Positions 1-7,211 of a stretch of 34,831 nt of DNA are shown here, piece after piece (within the stretch, counting starts at the first letter, position 1; each line of letters begins with the position of its first letter). A model generated the notes under the pieces. That model did no database searches. It was not told the DNA's origin and saw only the letters and a list, made by a program, of their open reading frames with translations. The translations under genes were made by a program, and so were the position numbers. The stretch is from a virus: the IMG/VR virus record IMGVR_UViG_3300025128_000011, positions 1 to 34,831 of that record. One strand, given 5' to 3'.

Positions 1-127
1 CACTTGGATGACATCCAAGACGCGATGCAATGGGCGCAGATTAGCACAAGCCTGGGTCCAGTGGCGCAAAGCACCGTGAAAGCGGATGCGGTTGCTGACT
101 ATGTTGCCGACAAGCTGGGCGTGCCGA
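1..127. repeat. Terminal direct repeat (copy 1), circular contig overlap
   Basis: Bases 1-127 are identical to 34705-34831. The length of 127 equals a usual maximal assembly k-mer, so this is most simply the overlap of a circular assembly rather than a physical terminal repeat. It falls inside the portal coding sequence and keeps the frame. Confidence 0.95.
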
Positions 128-249
128 CAAGTCTGCGGACCAGTGACGAAGAACGGCAAGAAGTGGAACAACAAATGATGCAGATGATGCAGCAAGCCCC
201 AGCGGGACAAGCCCCGCCAGAGCAAGCTGCGCCGGAACAACCTGTTTAA
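1..249 (+). CDS. Portal (head-tail connector) protein, C-terminal part
   Basis: This is the last 82 codons of the portal gene whose 5' part lies at 33388-34831. The frame is open from base 1 and ends at TAA 247-249. The first 127 bases duplicate the window's right end, so joining the ends gives a single protein of about 521 residues, close to the size of T7 gp8. The tail is rich in Gln, Met, Pro and Ala, which is common for podovirus portals. The stop codon lies inside a GTTTAAAC palindrome (244-251). A Shine-Dalgarno AAGGAG for the next gene follows at once. Confidence 0.93.
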   Translation, partial: HLDDIQDAMQWAQISTSLGPVAQSTVKADAVADYVADKLGVPTSLRTSDEERQEVEQQMMQMMQQAPAGQAPPEQAAPEQPV

Positions 250-263
250 ACAAGGAGATTGGT

Positions 264-386
264 ATGCCCCGCGTTGGTGGAAAGAAGTTTAGTTATGGCA
301 AAAAAGGCATGGCGGCTGCGAAGAAAGCCAGCGCCAAGTCAGGCAAGCCAATGAAAATGGCGAAGCCGCGCAAAGGCAAGAAATAG
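264..386 (+). CDS. Small Lys-rich structural-region protein (40 aa)
   Basis: This short ORF begins at ATG 264, 6 bases after a good AAGGAG (252-257), and ends at TAG 384-386. The product begins MPRVGGKKFSYGKKG and is about one third Lys plus Ala, very basic, with no membrane segment. Its stop overlaps the GTG start of the next gene. Short basic proteins of this style sit between portal and scaffold in many T7-like marine podoviruses. Their function is not established. DNA or capsid-interior binding would suit the charge but is inference. Confidence 0.7.
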   Translation: MPRVGGKKFSYGKKGMAAAKKASAKSGKPMKMAKPRKGKK

Positions 387-637
387 TGGCTAGGCCAGCT
401 AAAGGAAAAGCGCGTGTCAAAGTTACAAGCAGCGGCAAGCGTGTTTCCTACGGTCAAGCTGGCAAGGCTAAAGGTGGCGGCCCGCGTGTTCGTCCCGGCA
501 CATCAAAGGGTAATGCCTACTGCGCCCGTAGTGCAGGGCAGATGAAGAAACATCCATCCGCAGCCAAGAACCCAAATAGTCCGCTACGTTTATCGCGCAA
601 GCGATGGAAGTGCAGCGGTAAAACATCAAGGAAATAG
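386..637 (+). CDS. Conserved basic phage protein (83 aa)
   Basis: It starts at GTG 386, overlapping the preceding TAG by one base. The product is strongly basic and carries the run SAGQMKKHPSAAK, then PNSPLRLSRKRWKC near the end. I recognise that C-terminal pattern from small conserved phage proteins encoded next to portal genes, but no function is known. It is part of a chain of three small basic proteins (264-789), probably translated together. There is no SD at the normal distance, so translational coupling to the gene before is likely. Confidence 0.72.
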   Translation: MARPAKGKARVKVTSSGKRVSYGQAGKAKGGGPRVRPGTSKGNAYCARSAGQMKKHPSAAKNPNSPLRLSRKRWKCSGKTSRK

Positions 638-639
638 CT

Positions 640-789
640 ATGGCGAAGCCCGGTTTATATTCCAACATTCACAAAAAGCGGGCCAGAATTAAGGCCGGTT
701 CTGGTGAGCGCATGAGAAAACCCGGCAGTAAAGGAGCGCCAACTGCAAAGGCGTTTAAACGTTCCGCCAAAACTGCAAAGAAAAAGTAA
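640..789 (+). CDS. Conserved Lys-rich phage protein (49 aa)
   Basis: ATG 640 follows AAGGAAATAGCT, two bases after the previous stop, and the ORF ends at TAA 787-789, overlapping the next ATG. The product reads GLYSNIHKKRARIKAGSGE at residues 5-23, then RMRKPGSKGAPTAKAFK. This is a pattern I recognise as a widespread small phage protein of unknown role in structural modules. It is extremely basic. The AFKR codons hold a GTTTAAAC palindrome (753-760). Its position just before scaffold and capsid suggests a virion or assembly role, by inference only. Confidence 0.78.
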   Translation: MAKPGLYSNIHKKRARIKAGSGERMRKPGSKGAPTAKAFKRSAKTAKKK

Positions 790-1076
790 TGGCAGAAATT
801 ATCGACATCAATACGGATGGATGGGAAGGCGTCAACGCGCAAAGCCCGCTGCCAGAGGAAGAAGGCGAAGGGTTCCAGGCAGAGCTTGACCGGTCCATTG
901 CCCGCATTATGGAAAGTGATGATGGACGCATAATGATCGATTGGTTGTGCGGGGCATTCTTGCACCAACCAACATGGGCACCGGGGTACTCCACAGACTT
1001 TGGATTTTTCCGCGAAGGCCAAAACACACTAATTCGTGAAATTTTGTTAAGAAGCGAGAGAGCAAAGAATGGCTGA
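789..1076 (+). CDS. Bbp19-like phage protein (95 aa)
   Basis: It starts at ATG 789, sharing a base with the previous TAA. The second half has the pattern GRIMIDWLCGAFLHQPTW, then FFREGQNTLIREI. This resembles the Bbp19-type small proteins first named in the Bordetella podovirus BPP-1 (a GRRVL-type segment, a short loop, then an F.EGQR helix). Their function is unknown, but they are typically encoded between portal and scaffold, as here. The N-terminus is acidic. It overlaps the scaffold gene by 8 bases, so the two are probably co-translated. Confidence 0.65.
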   Translation: MAEIIDINTDGWEGVNAQSPLPEEEGEGFQAELDRSIARIMESDDGRIMIDWLCGAFLHQPTWAPGYSTDFGFFREGQNTLIREILLRSERAKNG

Positions 1077-1890
1077 AGAAAACGTTGAGGCAACCGAAAC
1101 TGCGGAAGCAGCACCAGAGCCAGAAGCGGGCTTGTTAGACAACGTTGAAGCACCTAATCCCGATGCCGTCGAGGCGGCAGAAGACGATGAGATAGATCAC
1201 CGCGAACCGGGCGGTGATGGAGAAAAGCCGGAATGGTTGCCGGATAGATTTTGGAACGGGGATAGCGGCGAAGCTGATTATGAGGGATTGGCGAAAAGCC
1301 AGAACGAACTTTACAAGATGATGCGAAACGGAAAGCATCAGGTGCCGGAAGGCGGCGAGTATGATCTACGTTTTGTTAATGAGAGAATTGCAGATGACGA
1401 CGAACTTCTGGGTAAGTTCAAAGAAGTCGCTTCTGACAGAGGGTTGTCGCAAGACGATTTTGAAAAAATTGTCGGGCTGGTTATGGAAACGATGCCGGAA
1501 GATGTGGGAGAACCGGAACAAAAGTTTGACCGCGAAGCAGAGTTTGCAAAGCTAGGCCCGAATGGCGAGAACATCGTTAACGGTGTAGTTAAGTGGGCAG
1601 AGGGGCTTGTAAACAACGGAGCTTGGACCGCAGAGGATTTCGACGAGTTTAAGTTTATGGGCGGCACGGCTTCCGGCATTCGTGCGCTAAACAGGTTGCG
1701 CCAATACTACGGCGAGAAAACTATTCCCGTTGATGCAACGCCTGATTCAGAAGCAATGCCAACAGAGGAAGAATTGCAAGCCATGGTTTCTGATCCGCAA
1801 TATAACAAAGACCCATCGTTCCGCCGTAAGGTCGCAGACCAGTTTGTCAGGAAATACGGCTCAGACCCTAACAGCCCGCAGATTATGTAA
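1069..1890 (+). CDS. Scaffolding / capsid assembly protein
   Basis: This 273-aa protein has an acidic, Ala/Glu-rich, low-complexity first 60 residues, a helical middle and a charged C-terminal helix (residues about 245-270, ending DPSFRRKVADQFVRKYG). These are the usual properties of T7 gp9-like scaffolds, which template procapsid assembly and then leave. A motif near residues 55-67 (EWLPDRFWNGDSG) is common in phage capsid assembly proteins of this type. It lies directly before the capsid gene and is followed by a strong terminator. Assignment rests on composition and position as much as on sequence. Confidence 0.85.
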   Translation: MAEENVEATETAEAAPEPEAGLLDNVEAPNPDAVEAAEDDEIDHREPGGDGEKPEWLPDRFWNGDSGEADYEGLAKSQNELYKMMRNGKHQVPEGGEYDLRFVNERIADDDELLGKFKEVASDRGLSQDDFEKIVGLVMETMPEDVGEPEQKFDREAEFAKLGPNGENIVNGVVKWAEGLVNNGAWTAEDFDEFKFMGGTASGIRALNRLRQYYGEKTIPVDATPDSEAMPTEEELQAMVSDPQYNKDPSFRRKVADQFVRKYGSDPNSPQIM

Positions 1891-1921
1891 TTACCTCCCT
1901 AAACGTTAACCTCCTAGACTT

Positions 1922-1946
1922 CCCCCGCTACGGCGGGGGTTTTTTT
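1922..1946 (+). terminator. Rho-independent terminator after scaffold gene
   Basis: A perfect 7-bp GC stem (CCCCCGC 1922-1928 with GCGGGGG 1933-1939) closes a TACG loop, a stable UNCG-type tetraloop, and is followed by seven T. It separates the scaffold transcript from the capsid promoter downstream. Confidence 0.92.
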
Positions 1947-1976
1947 GTCTATAAGCTAAATGATGTGTTAAGAAAC

Positions 1977-2006
1977 TTGACAGATAACATAATATGCGAA
2001 TATACA
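1977..2006 (+). promoter_or_regulatory. Sigma70-type promoter for the major capsid gene
   Basis: A perfect TTGACA (1977-1982) and TATACA (2001-2006) are separated by 18 bases, directly after the scaffold terminator. Transcription would start near 2013 and produce a leader of about 115 nt. A strong host-type promoter here fits a phage without its own RNA polymerase. Confidence 0.7.
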
Positions 2007-2014
2007 CGAAATGA

Positions 2015-2087
2015 CCCTACCCTCTTTTGAGGTCGGTCTGTTCCGGGCGGAAGCCTAGGCACAGCCGGACCAGCCGGTCCCTACCCT
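2015..2087 (+). promoter_or_regulatory. Structured 5' leader of the capsid mRNA
   Basis: Three successive hairpins can be drawn: CCTC-TTTT-GAGG (2021-2032); GGC with a GGAA (GNRA) loop and GCC (2046-2055); and GGACC-AGCC-GGTCC (2067-2080). The segment is bounded by the 9-base direct repeat CCCTACCCT (2015-2023 and 2079-2087). I do not recognise a known RNA family. It could stabilise or regulate the capsid mRNA. Confidence 0.45.
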
Positions 2088-2126
2088 GATGCCGATAGTT
2101 TTTCATCAATGTAAGGGACCAGTAAA

Positions 2127-2966
2127 ATGGCAACTTCTCTATCCACCAACTTTACAAAGCTTTTTGAAGCTGAAGTAAAGCAAGCCTATCAAGGCGAGAG
2201 GAAGCTGGCTGGAACTACGCGCACGCGAACGGGTGTTGTAGGGTCCACTGTCCAATTTCCTAAGATGGCTAAAGCACAAGCGCAACTGCATGTGCCGCAG
2301 TCAGAAGTCACCGCGCTAAATGTCACTCACAGCAACGTAACCGCGACTCTCAGCGATTACGCCGCACCTGAGTACACCAGCATATTCGACCAGCAAAAGG
2401 TCAACTATGACGAGCGCCGTGAACTTGTTGAAACTCTCGGCAAGGCCATAGGACGCCGCGCTGACCAGATCATTCTCGACGCTTTGGCGAACTCAAGCTC
2501 ATCGCTGACGGTTGCCAATTCAATCGGCGGATCGAACACCAACATCAACGTTGCGAAGGTGTTGGAAGCTGCCCGGTTGTTAAACGCCAAGAATGTTCCG
2601 GCAACGGATCGTTACATGGCAATTTCGGCGGACGGCCTTTCGGCCCTTCTGGCGGAAGAAAAAGCCGCATCGCAAGACTACGTTCTCCACAAAGCCATGA
2701 CTGATGGAAAGATCGATAACTTTCTCGGTTTCTCCATGTTGATGATTGGCGATATGGACGAGGGTGGACTTGCCATCGATGGCTCTAGTGACCGCACATG
2801 CTTTGCTTGGCACAAAGATAGTGTCGGCTATGCAGAAGGGATTTCGATGAAAACCGAAATCAACTATGTGCCAGAGCGGGTCAGCTACTTAACCAACGTA
2901 ATTCTTTCTGCCGGGGCTACTGCCGTGGATGCAGAGGGAATCGTGATTATTACGTCCCGCGAGTAA
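2127..2966 (+). CDS. Major capsid protein
   Basis: This 279-aa protein has the features of the phage capsid family found in T7-organised temperate podoviruses: a start MATSLSTNFTKLFEAEV, an early region binding tail or scaffold partners, and a long helix (about residues 95-120, ERRELVETLGKAIGRRADQI) resembling the HK97-fold spine helix. The length is typical. ATG 2127 follows AAGGGA (2113-2118). It is the only late gene seen with a private promoter and leader, which fits the high copy number of capsid subunits. It is followed by a small accessory gene and a hairpin. Confidence 0.93.
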   Translation: MATSLSTNFTKLFEAEVKQAYQGERKLAGTTRTRTGVVGSTVQFPKMAKAQAQLHVPQSEVTALNVTHSNVTATLSDYAAPEYTSIFDQQKVNYDERRELVETLGKAIGRRADQIILDALANSSSSLTVANSIGGSNTNINVAKVLEAARLLNAKNVPATDRYMAISADGLSALLAEEKAASQDYVLHKAMTDGKIDNFLGFSMLMIGDMDEGGLAIDGSSDRTCFAWHKDSVGYAEGISMKTEINYVPERVSYLTNVILSAGATAVDAEGIVIITSRE

Positions 2967-2978
2967 GGAGAAAAACTC

Positions 2979-3254
2979 ATGGCTTATAGTGCAAATGGTC
3001 TTAACCTGATTGGCGGCGGCGGCAAAGCCGGTGCGGCCCCCCAGGTTTGGACCTACACCTCGGCTGATGCCATCGCCACGGTCAACACGGCAGCGTATTT
3101 TAACAATGCGTCTGACTTGTTGAAAGTGCGCGACATCATGTTCATTGTCGATAGCAATACGCCAACCCTGCACATCGTTAGCGTTCTTTCCAACGCTAGT
3201 GGCGTGGTTGACATCAGTGACGGCACCGCCGTTGCAGAAACCGACAGCGACTAA
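2979..3254 (+). CDS. Conserved capsid-adjacent protein, possible head decoration (91 aa)
   Basis: ATG 2979 follows AAGGAG (2975-area). The product is Gly/Ala rich at the start, then WTYTSADAIATVNTAAYF and a mainly beta C-terminal half ending SGVVDISDGTAVAETDSD. I recognise this pattern (a W-Y, DAIATV, YF block followed by ASGVVDI) from small proteins directly after capsid genes in many podoviruses. A decoration or fibre-like role is commonly guessed but not shown. It is co-transcribed with the capsid and ends just before a GC hairpin. Confidence 0.75.
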   Translation: MAYSANGLNLIGGGGKAGAAPQVWTYTSADAIATVNTAAYFNNASDLLKVRDIMFIVDSNTPTLHIVSVLSNASGVVDISDGTAVAETDSD

Positions 3255-3260
3255 TCGAGC

Positions 3261-3278
3261 GGGGGGCTAACGCCCCCC
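3261..3278 (+). terminator. GC hairpin after capsid transcript
   Basis: A perfect 7-bp stem (GGGGGGC with GCCCCCC) closes a TAAC loop. A pyrimidine-rich stretch TCTCCCCTTTCT follows rather than a clean T run, so this may be a partial or processing terminator that raises capsid expression relative to the tail genes. Confidence 0.6.
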
Positions 3279-3307
3279 TCTCCCCTTTCTGCCGTTGGGA
3301 GCTTAAT

Positions 3308-3937
3308 GTGGCAACGAATGACACAGACGTAACGATTTGTTCGCACGCGCTCCAACTGCTTGGTGAAAACACAATCTCATCGTTCTCAGATGGGACGGTC
3401 CAAGCAAACGTTTGTTCAGAACTTTATCCAGATACCCGTGACATGGTGTTGACCATGTACCCCTGGAGTTTCTCGCTTGTTAAGGTGGACCTCCAACAAT
3501 CTTCCACAGCGCCAATCAATGAGTGGACGTATAGTTACCCAATGCCTTCCGACTCATTGGCAAGCATTCCACGCGCTGTATTTAGTTCAAGCGCCGTGGG
3601 AGCCGCGCCGATAACCGGTGGATGGGAAGTCTACGAGCGCAACATTTTTACAGACCAATCCACCATTACCATTGATTACCAGAAGCGGCCTCTTGAAGAA
3701 GAAATGCCGTCATATTTTGTGCAACTGCTAAAATATGTTGTTGCAATGCACATTGCCTATCCTGTCACAGACCAGCTAGACAAAGCCCAGCATTGGGAGC
3801 GTATTTCTTTCGGCAACCCAGCGGAAGGCGGGCGCGGCGGTTACTTTAGACAAGCTGCGGCAACGGATGGCATGGGCGCTGGTACCACCTTTATCGGTGA
3901 TTATCCTCTTGTAGACACACGACTGTCATTGAGTTAA
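3308..3937 (+). CDS. Tail tubular protein A-like (gp11-like) adaptor
   Basis: This 209-aa protein opens with TDVTICSHALQLLGENTISS, then ELYPDTRDMVLTMYPWSFS. This is the classic N-terminal pattern of T7 gp11-type adaptors (a helix, LG, a beta turn, then Y...RD.VL...PW.FA). These form the ring joining the portal to the nozzle. The GTG start at 3308 is set by frame: the ATG two bases earlier is out of frame. A weak GGGAG lies upstream at 3297-3301. The next gene is tail tube protein B, matching T7 order. Confidence 0.9.
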   Translation: MATNDTDVTICSHALQLLGENTISSFSDGTVQANVCSELYPDTRDMVLTMYPWSFSLVKVDLQQSSTAPINEWTYSYPMPSDSLASIPRAVFSSSAVGAAPITGGWEVYERNIFTDQSTITIDYQKRPLEEEMPSYFVQLLKYVVAMHIAYPVTDQLDKAQHWERISFGNPAEGGRGGYFRQAAATDGMGAGTTFIGDYPLVDTRLSLS

Positions 3938-3939
3938 CC

Positions 3940-6555
3940 ATGGGCCGGTTTGTAAAAGTTCAAACCAATTTTGCAGTCGGTGAAATAAACCCGGAGCTAC
4001 GCGGGCGTATTGATCTGCAACAATATGAAAGTGCGCTGGAGCGTGCGCGGAATGTAATCTGCAAGCCGCAGGGCAGTGTCGAGCGTCGGCCTGGGCTGAA
4101 ATACATTTACACCATACCTGACGCGGCTTCACCGTCTGATGGTGTGCGCCTCGCGCCGTTTACATTCAGCACCACACAAACGTATATGCTGGTCTTTTCC
4201 GGCACGCGGATGATGGTGTTTAAACAGGGCGTGCAAGTCGCCAATATAAACGGCACCGGCAACGACTATCTTGATGTGTCGTCTAGCGTGAGCGGCGTTA
4301 CCGATGGCGTTACGTCTGCCCGCCTAACCAATCTATGGTACACGCAAAGTGCGGACACGCTGTTGTTGTTTGAGGAAACAATGACGCCGCTGAAAATTCA
4401 ACGGGGAGCAACGGATGCAACGTGGACTGTTGCAGACATTGCTTTTGATAATGTGCCTTATTACGCGTTCACCCTTACTGCGACAAGCCCCGGTGTTACG
4501 CTAACGCCTTCCGCTGTTACAGGTGAGATCACGTTGACCGCAAGTGCGGCAGCGTTCCATGACGGCAGATCAGACACGGCCCAGGCTGGTGGAAGTGACA
4601 CGATCACGCTCGACAGTGGGGCGTCTAGTACCAACGACATTTTCAACGGCTCTATAATTAGGACGACAGGCGGCACAGGATCAGGCCAAACGCGTGTTAT
4701 TTCCGATTATGACGGCAGTTCAAAAGTTGCCACTGTATCCGTTGCCTGGACAACGCAACCAGCCAGTGACACGACATTCACGATTGAGTCCCTTGTAAAC
4801 CAATACGTTGAGTCGAACGATAACTTTGGCAGGGCTAAGATTACAGGAATAACGAGTAGCACTGTAGTCAAAGCAACCACCGTTGTCGGGTTTTTTAACA
4901 CTGATGCAATCGCGTCTGGCGCGTGGACCCTAGAAGCGGGCTATGAAGATGCGTGGTCTAGCACCAGAGGGTGGCCGCGCTGCGCTGTATTCCACGAAGG
5001 CCGTTTGATTGTTGGTGGTTCGCAATCGTTGCCGTCTACCGTGTGGGGTAGCCGCGTTGGTGACTACTTTGATTACGATGAAGGCCGCGCTCTTGATGAC
5101 GAAGGCATGAGTGCAACCATCGACACGAACCAAGTCAACGCTATCGTTGGTGTGTTTTCCGGGCGTGACCTTCAGATATTCACAACCGGCACAGAGTTCA
5201 TATGCCCGCAAAACGATGGCTCACCGTTGACACCAACCTCGTTCATCTTCAAGCCCATGACAACGCGGGGATCGAAAGGCGGCACTCAACCGGTCAGTAC
5301 AGAAGGCGGCACGCTGTACTTACAGCGCGGCGGCAAAGCTATTCGTGAGTTTTTGTTTAGCGATGTCGAGGGCAGCTATGTGTCCAATGACATTAGTTTG
5401 TTGTCCAGCCACCTTTTGCAGACTCCCACCCGTATGACTATGCGGCGTGGCACGAATGTTGATGAAGGCGATTTGATGTTCGTCACCAATAGCGGTGATG
5501 GGTCTATTGCCGTGTTTTCAATTTTGCGTTCGCAGAATGTCGTAGCGCCAAGTCTGTTCACAACGGATGGATTGTTCAAGGATTGCCAAGTTGAGGATGC
5601 GGATGCGCCGGTCATCTATTCCATAGTCAACCGCACCCTAGCAAACGAAAGCACTTGCACCATCGTGGTTTCCGATTACGCCAACATTGCTGTTGGTTCT
5701 ACTATTATCTTGAAGACTTCTTCCGGTACGTCGGTGACATTTACCAGCGCCGGATCAGCGGGCACCAGCCAATGGCAAAGTACGACGAGCAATAACCAGA
5801 CCGCTACTAATTTAGCCGCTGCGATTAACGGCCATGCGTCCTTTTCGGCGAGTGCGTCAACGGCGACGGTTACAGTGACCCGTGCGGCAATCGGCAGAGA
5901 GAACCTGACGGTTACGTCTTCCGATACAACACGCCTGACGGCAACGGATTTTACCAATACGCAAGTGTACTATTTGGAGTCATTCAGCGCTGATCACACT
6001 ACGGATTGCTCTATCCAATACACGGCAACAGCGGGCAATCTACCGGCCTCCACCACTGTGGGGTCACTGAACTTCCTTGAAGACTACACAGTCAAGGTCA
6101 TTGCTGATGACAATATCTTGTCTGACGTAACAGTTGCGTCGAACCAAGCAGTAGTGGACCGGGTTGCGACAACGTATATGGAGATTGGGTTAGAGTACCC
6201 AAGCTTCACTGACACGCTGGCTGGTGATGCTACGAAGACAACGCCGTTAATCCGCACGATGCCAGTGGAAACGCGTCTGCCCAGCGGGCCGATTACCGGC
6301 AATAAAAAGCGTATCGTTAAGGCCAACCTCATTTTGGACAACACGCAAAACTGCACGGTCAACGGATCAGACATTCCGTTTCGGCAGCTTGGCGCGTCAT
6401 TCTTGGATCAAGGCATTGATAAGTTCACGGGCACCAAGTCTATCGGGCCATTCCTTGGATATGATTTGAAAGGGCAAATCGAAGTGACGCAATCGCAACC
6501 CATGTTTCTGACGCTGTTAAATCTCGACTACCGCGTCAGTGTGGCGACAGACTGA
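3940..6555 (+). CDS. Tail tubular protein B-like (gp12-like) nozzle protein
   Basis: This 871-aa protein has a diagnostic N-terminus: a GRF..VQTNFAVGEINPEL block, then RARNVICKPQGSVERRPGL near residues 34-53. That pattern is common to gp12/TTPB-type nozzle proteins of many podoviruses. The rest is Thr/Ser-rich beta structure, including two repetitive regions (about 190-290 and 560-690) that look like inserted beta domains. It forms the distal tail tube. It starts two bases after the stop of the adaptor gene. A GTTTAAAC site lies at 4218. Confidence 0.9.
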   Translation: MGRFVKVQTNFAVGEINPELRGRIDLQQYESALERARNVICKPQGSVERRPGLKYIYTIPDAASPSDGVRLAPFTFSTTQTYMLVFSGTRMMVFKQGVQVANINGTGNDYLDVSSSVSGVTDGVTSARLTNLWYTQSADTLLLFEETMTPLKIQRGATDATWTVADIAFDNVPYYAFTLTATSPGVTLTPSAVTGEITLTASAAAFHDGRSDTAQAGGSDTITLDSGASSTNDIFNGSIIRTTGGTGSGQTRVISDYDGSSKVATVSVAWTTQPASDTTFTIESLVNQYVESNDNFGRAKITGITSSTVVKATTVVGFFNTDAIASGAWTLEAGYEDAWSSTRGWPRCAVFHEGRLIVGGSQSLPSTVWGSRVGDYFDYDEGRALDDEGMSATIDTNQVNAIVGVFSGRDLQIFTTGTEFICPQNDGSPLTPTSFIFKPMTTRGSKGGTQPVSTEGGTLYLQRGGKAIREFLFSDVEGSYVSNDISLLSSHLLQTPTRMTMRRGTNVDEGDLMFVTNSGDGSIAVFSILRSQNVVAPSLFTTDGLFKDCQVEDADAPVIYSIVNRTLANESTCTIVVSDYANIAVGSTIILKTSSGTSVTFTSAGSAGTSQWQSTTSNNQTATNLAAAINGHASFSASASTATVTVTRAAIGRENLTVTSSDTTRLTATDFTNTQVYYLESFSADHTTDCSIQYTATAGNLPASTTVGSLNFLEDYTVKVIADDNILSDVTVASNQAVVDRVATTYMEIGLEYPSFTDTLAGDATKTTPLIRTMPVETRLPSGPITGNKKRIVKANLILDNTQNCTVNGSDIPFRQLGASFLDQGIDKFTGTKSIGPFLGYDLKGQIEVTQSQPMFLTLLNLDYRVSVATD

Positions 6556-7211
6556 TGAGTGGTATTGGACTCGCATTATCGGCTGCATCAGCGTTCATGC
6601 AGTTTCGCGCTGGGCAAGCCCAGGCTGCGAACTTTAAAAGTCAGGCGCAAGGCTTGGAAGTCCAAGCTGAATTTACGCGCTTTAAGGGCAAACAGGAATC
6701 GCTGAAGCATAAGAAAACCTCAGTCGATCAGCTTGAGTTGATTTTGAACAATTCGGCTACATTGAACGCGGTAGGCGCTGCGGGGAATATGAATATTTTT
6801 ACAGGCAATGTAGACGGGCTGAAACGGCGGGGGCTGGATGTGGGCGGAACAAATTTCGCCATGGCAGCGGGCAATGAATTGATTACACGCTTGACCGGAG
6901 AAGCTCAAGCCAACATGCAACTGTACCAAGCGGCTAATCTACGAAGGGCTGCAGGGCACGCACGAACAAGCGGCATCATGGGGGCGATGCTCACGTTAGC
7001 AGCGGGTTCGTATATGTCCTATGCAACATCAATCCCAAGTACGGCTGGTACAGTGCCGACTACCGGCGCGGGCGCATTTGGCGGTAGCGGGGCGTTCCCG
7101 ACTTCTGCCGTGCCTATGAATCAAGCTGTAACCGGCGCGGCTGGGATTTCGCCATCAATGTCACCATTGTATTACGGGCAGCGTGTCGGCCCAGGCATGT
7201 TAGGGGTTTAA
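6555..7211 (+). CDS. Internal virion protein (gp14-like)
   Basis: This 218-aa protein has a hydrophobic Ala-rich N-terminus (residues 1-30), a helical middle and a second hydrophobic stretch near 140-160 (GAMLTLAAGSYMSYA), followed by a Gly/Pro/Ala tail. This matches gp14-type ejection proteins, which insert in the host outer membrane when DNA is injected. ATG 6555 shares a base with the stop of the previous gene. Position between nozzle and the two larger internal proteins follows T7 order. Sequence similarity alone would be weak evidence. Confidence 0.78.
   Translation: MSGIGLALSAASAFMQFRAGQAQAANFKSQAQGLEVQAEFTRFKGKQESLKHKKTSVDQLELILNNSATLNAVGAAGNMNIFTGNVDGLKRRGLDVGGTNFAMAAGNELITRLTGEAQANMQLYQAANLRRAAGHARTSGIMGAMLTLAAGSYMSYATSIPSTAGTVPTTGAGAFGGSGAFPTSAVPMNQAVTGAAGISPSMSPLYYGQRVGPGMLGV

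Noticed and set aside
755-1153. Minus-strand ORF across the Bbp19-like gene
   Set aside because: The plus-strand genes here overlap in phage style with good family matches; the minus ORF has none.
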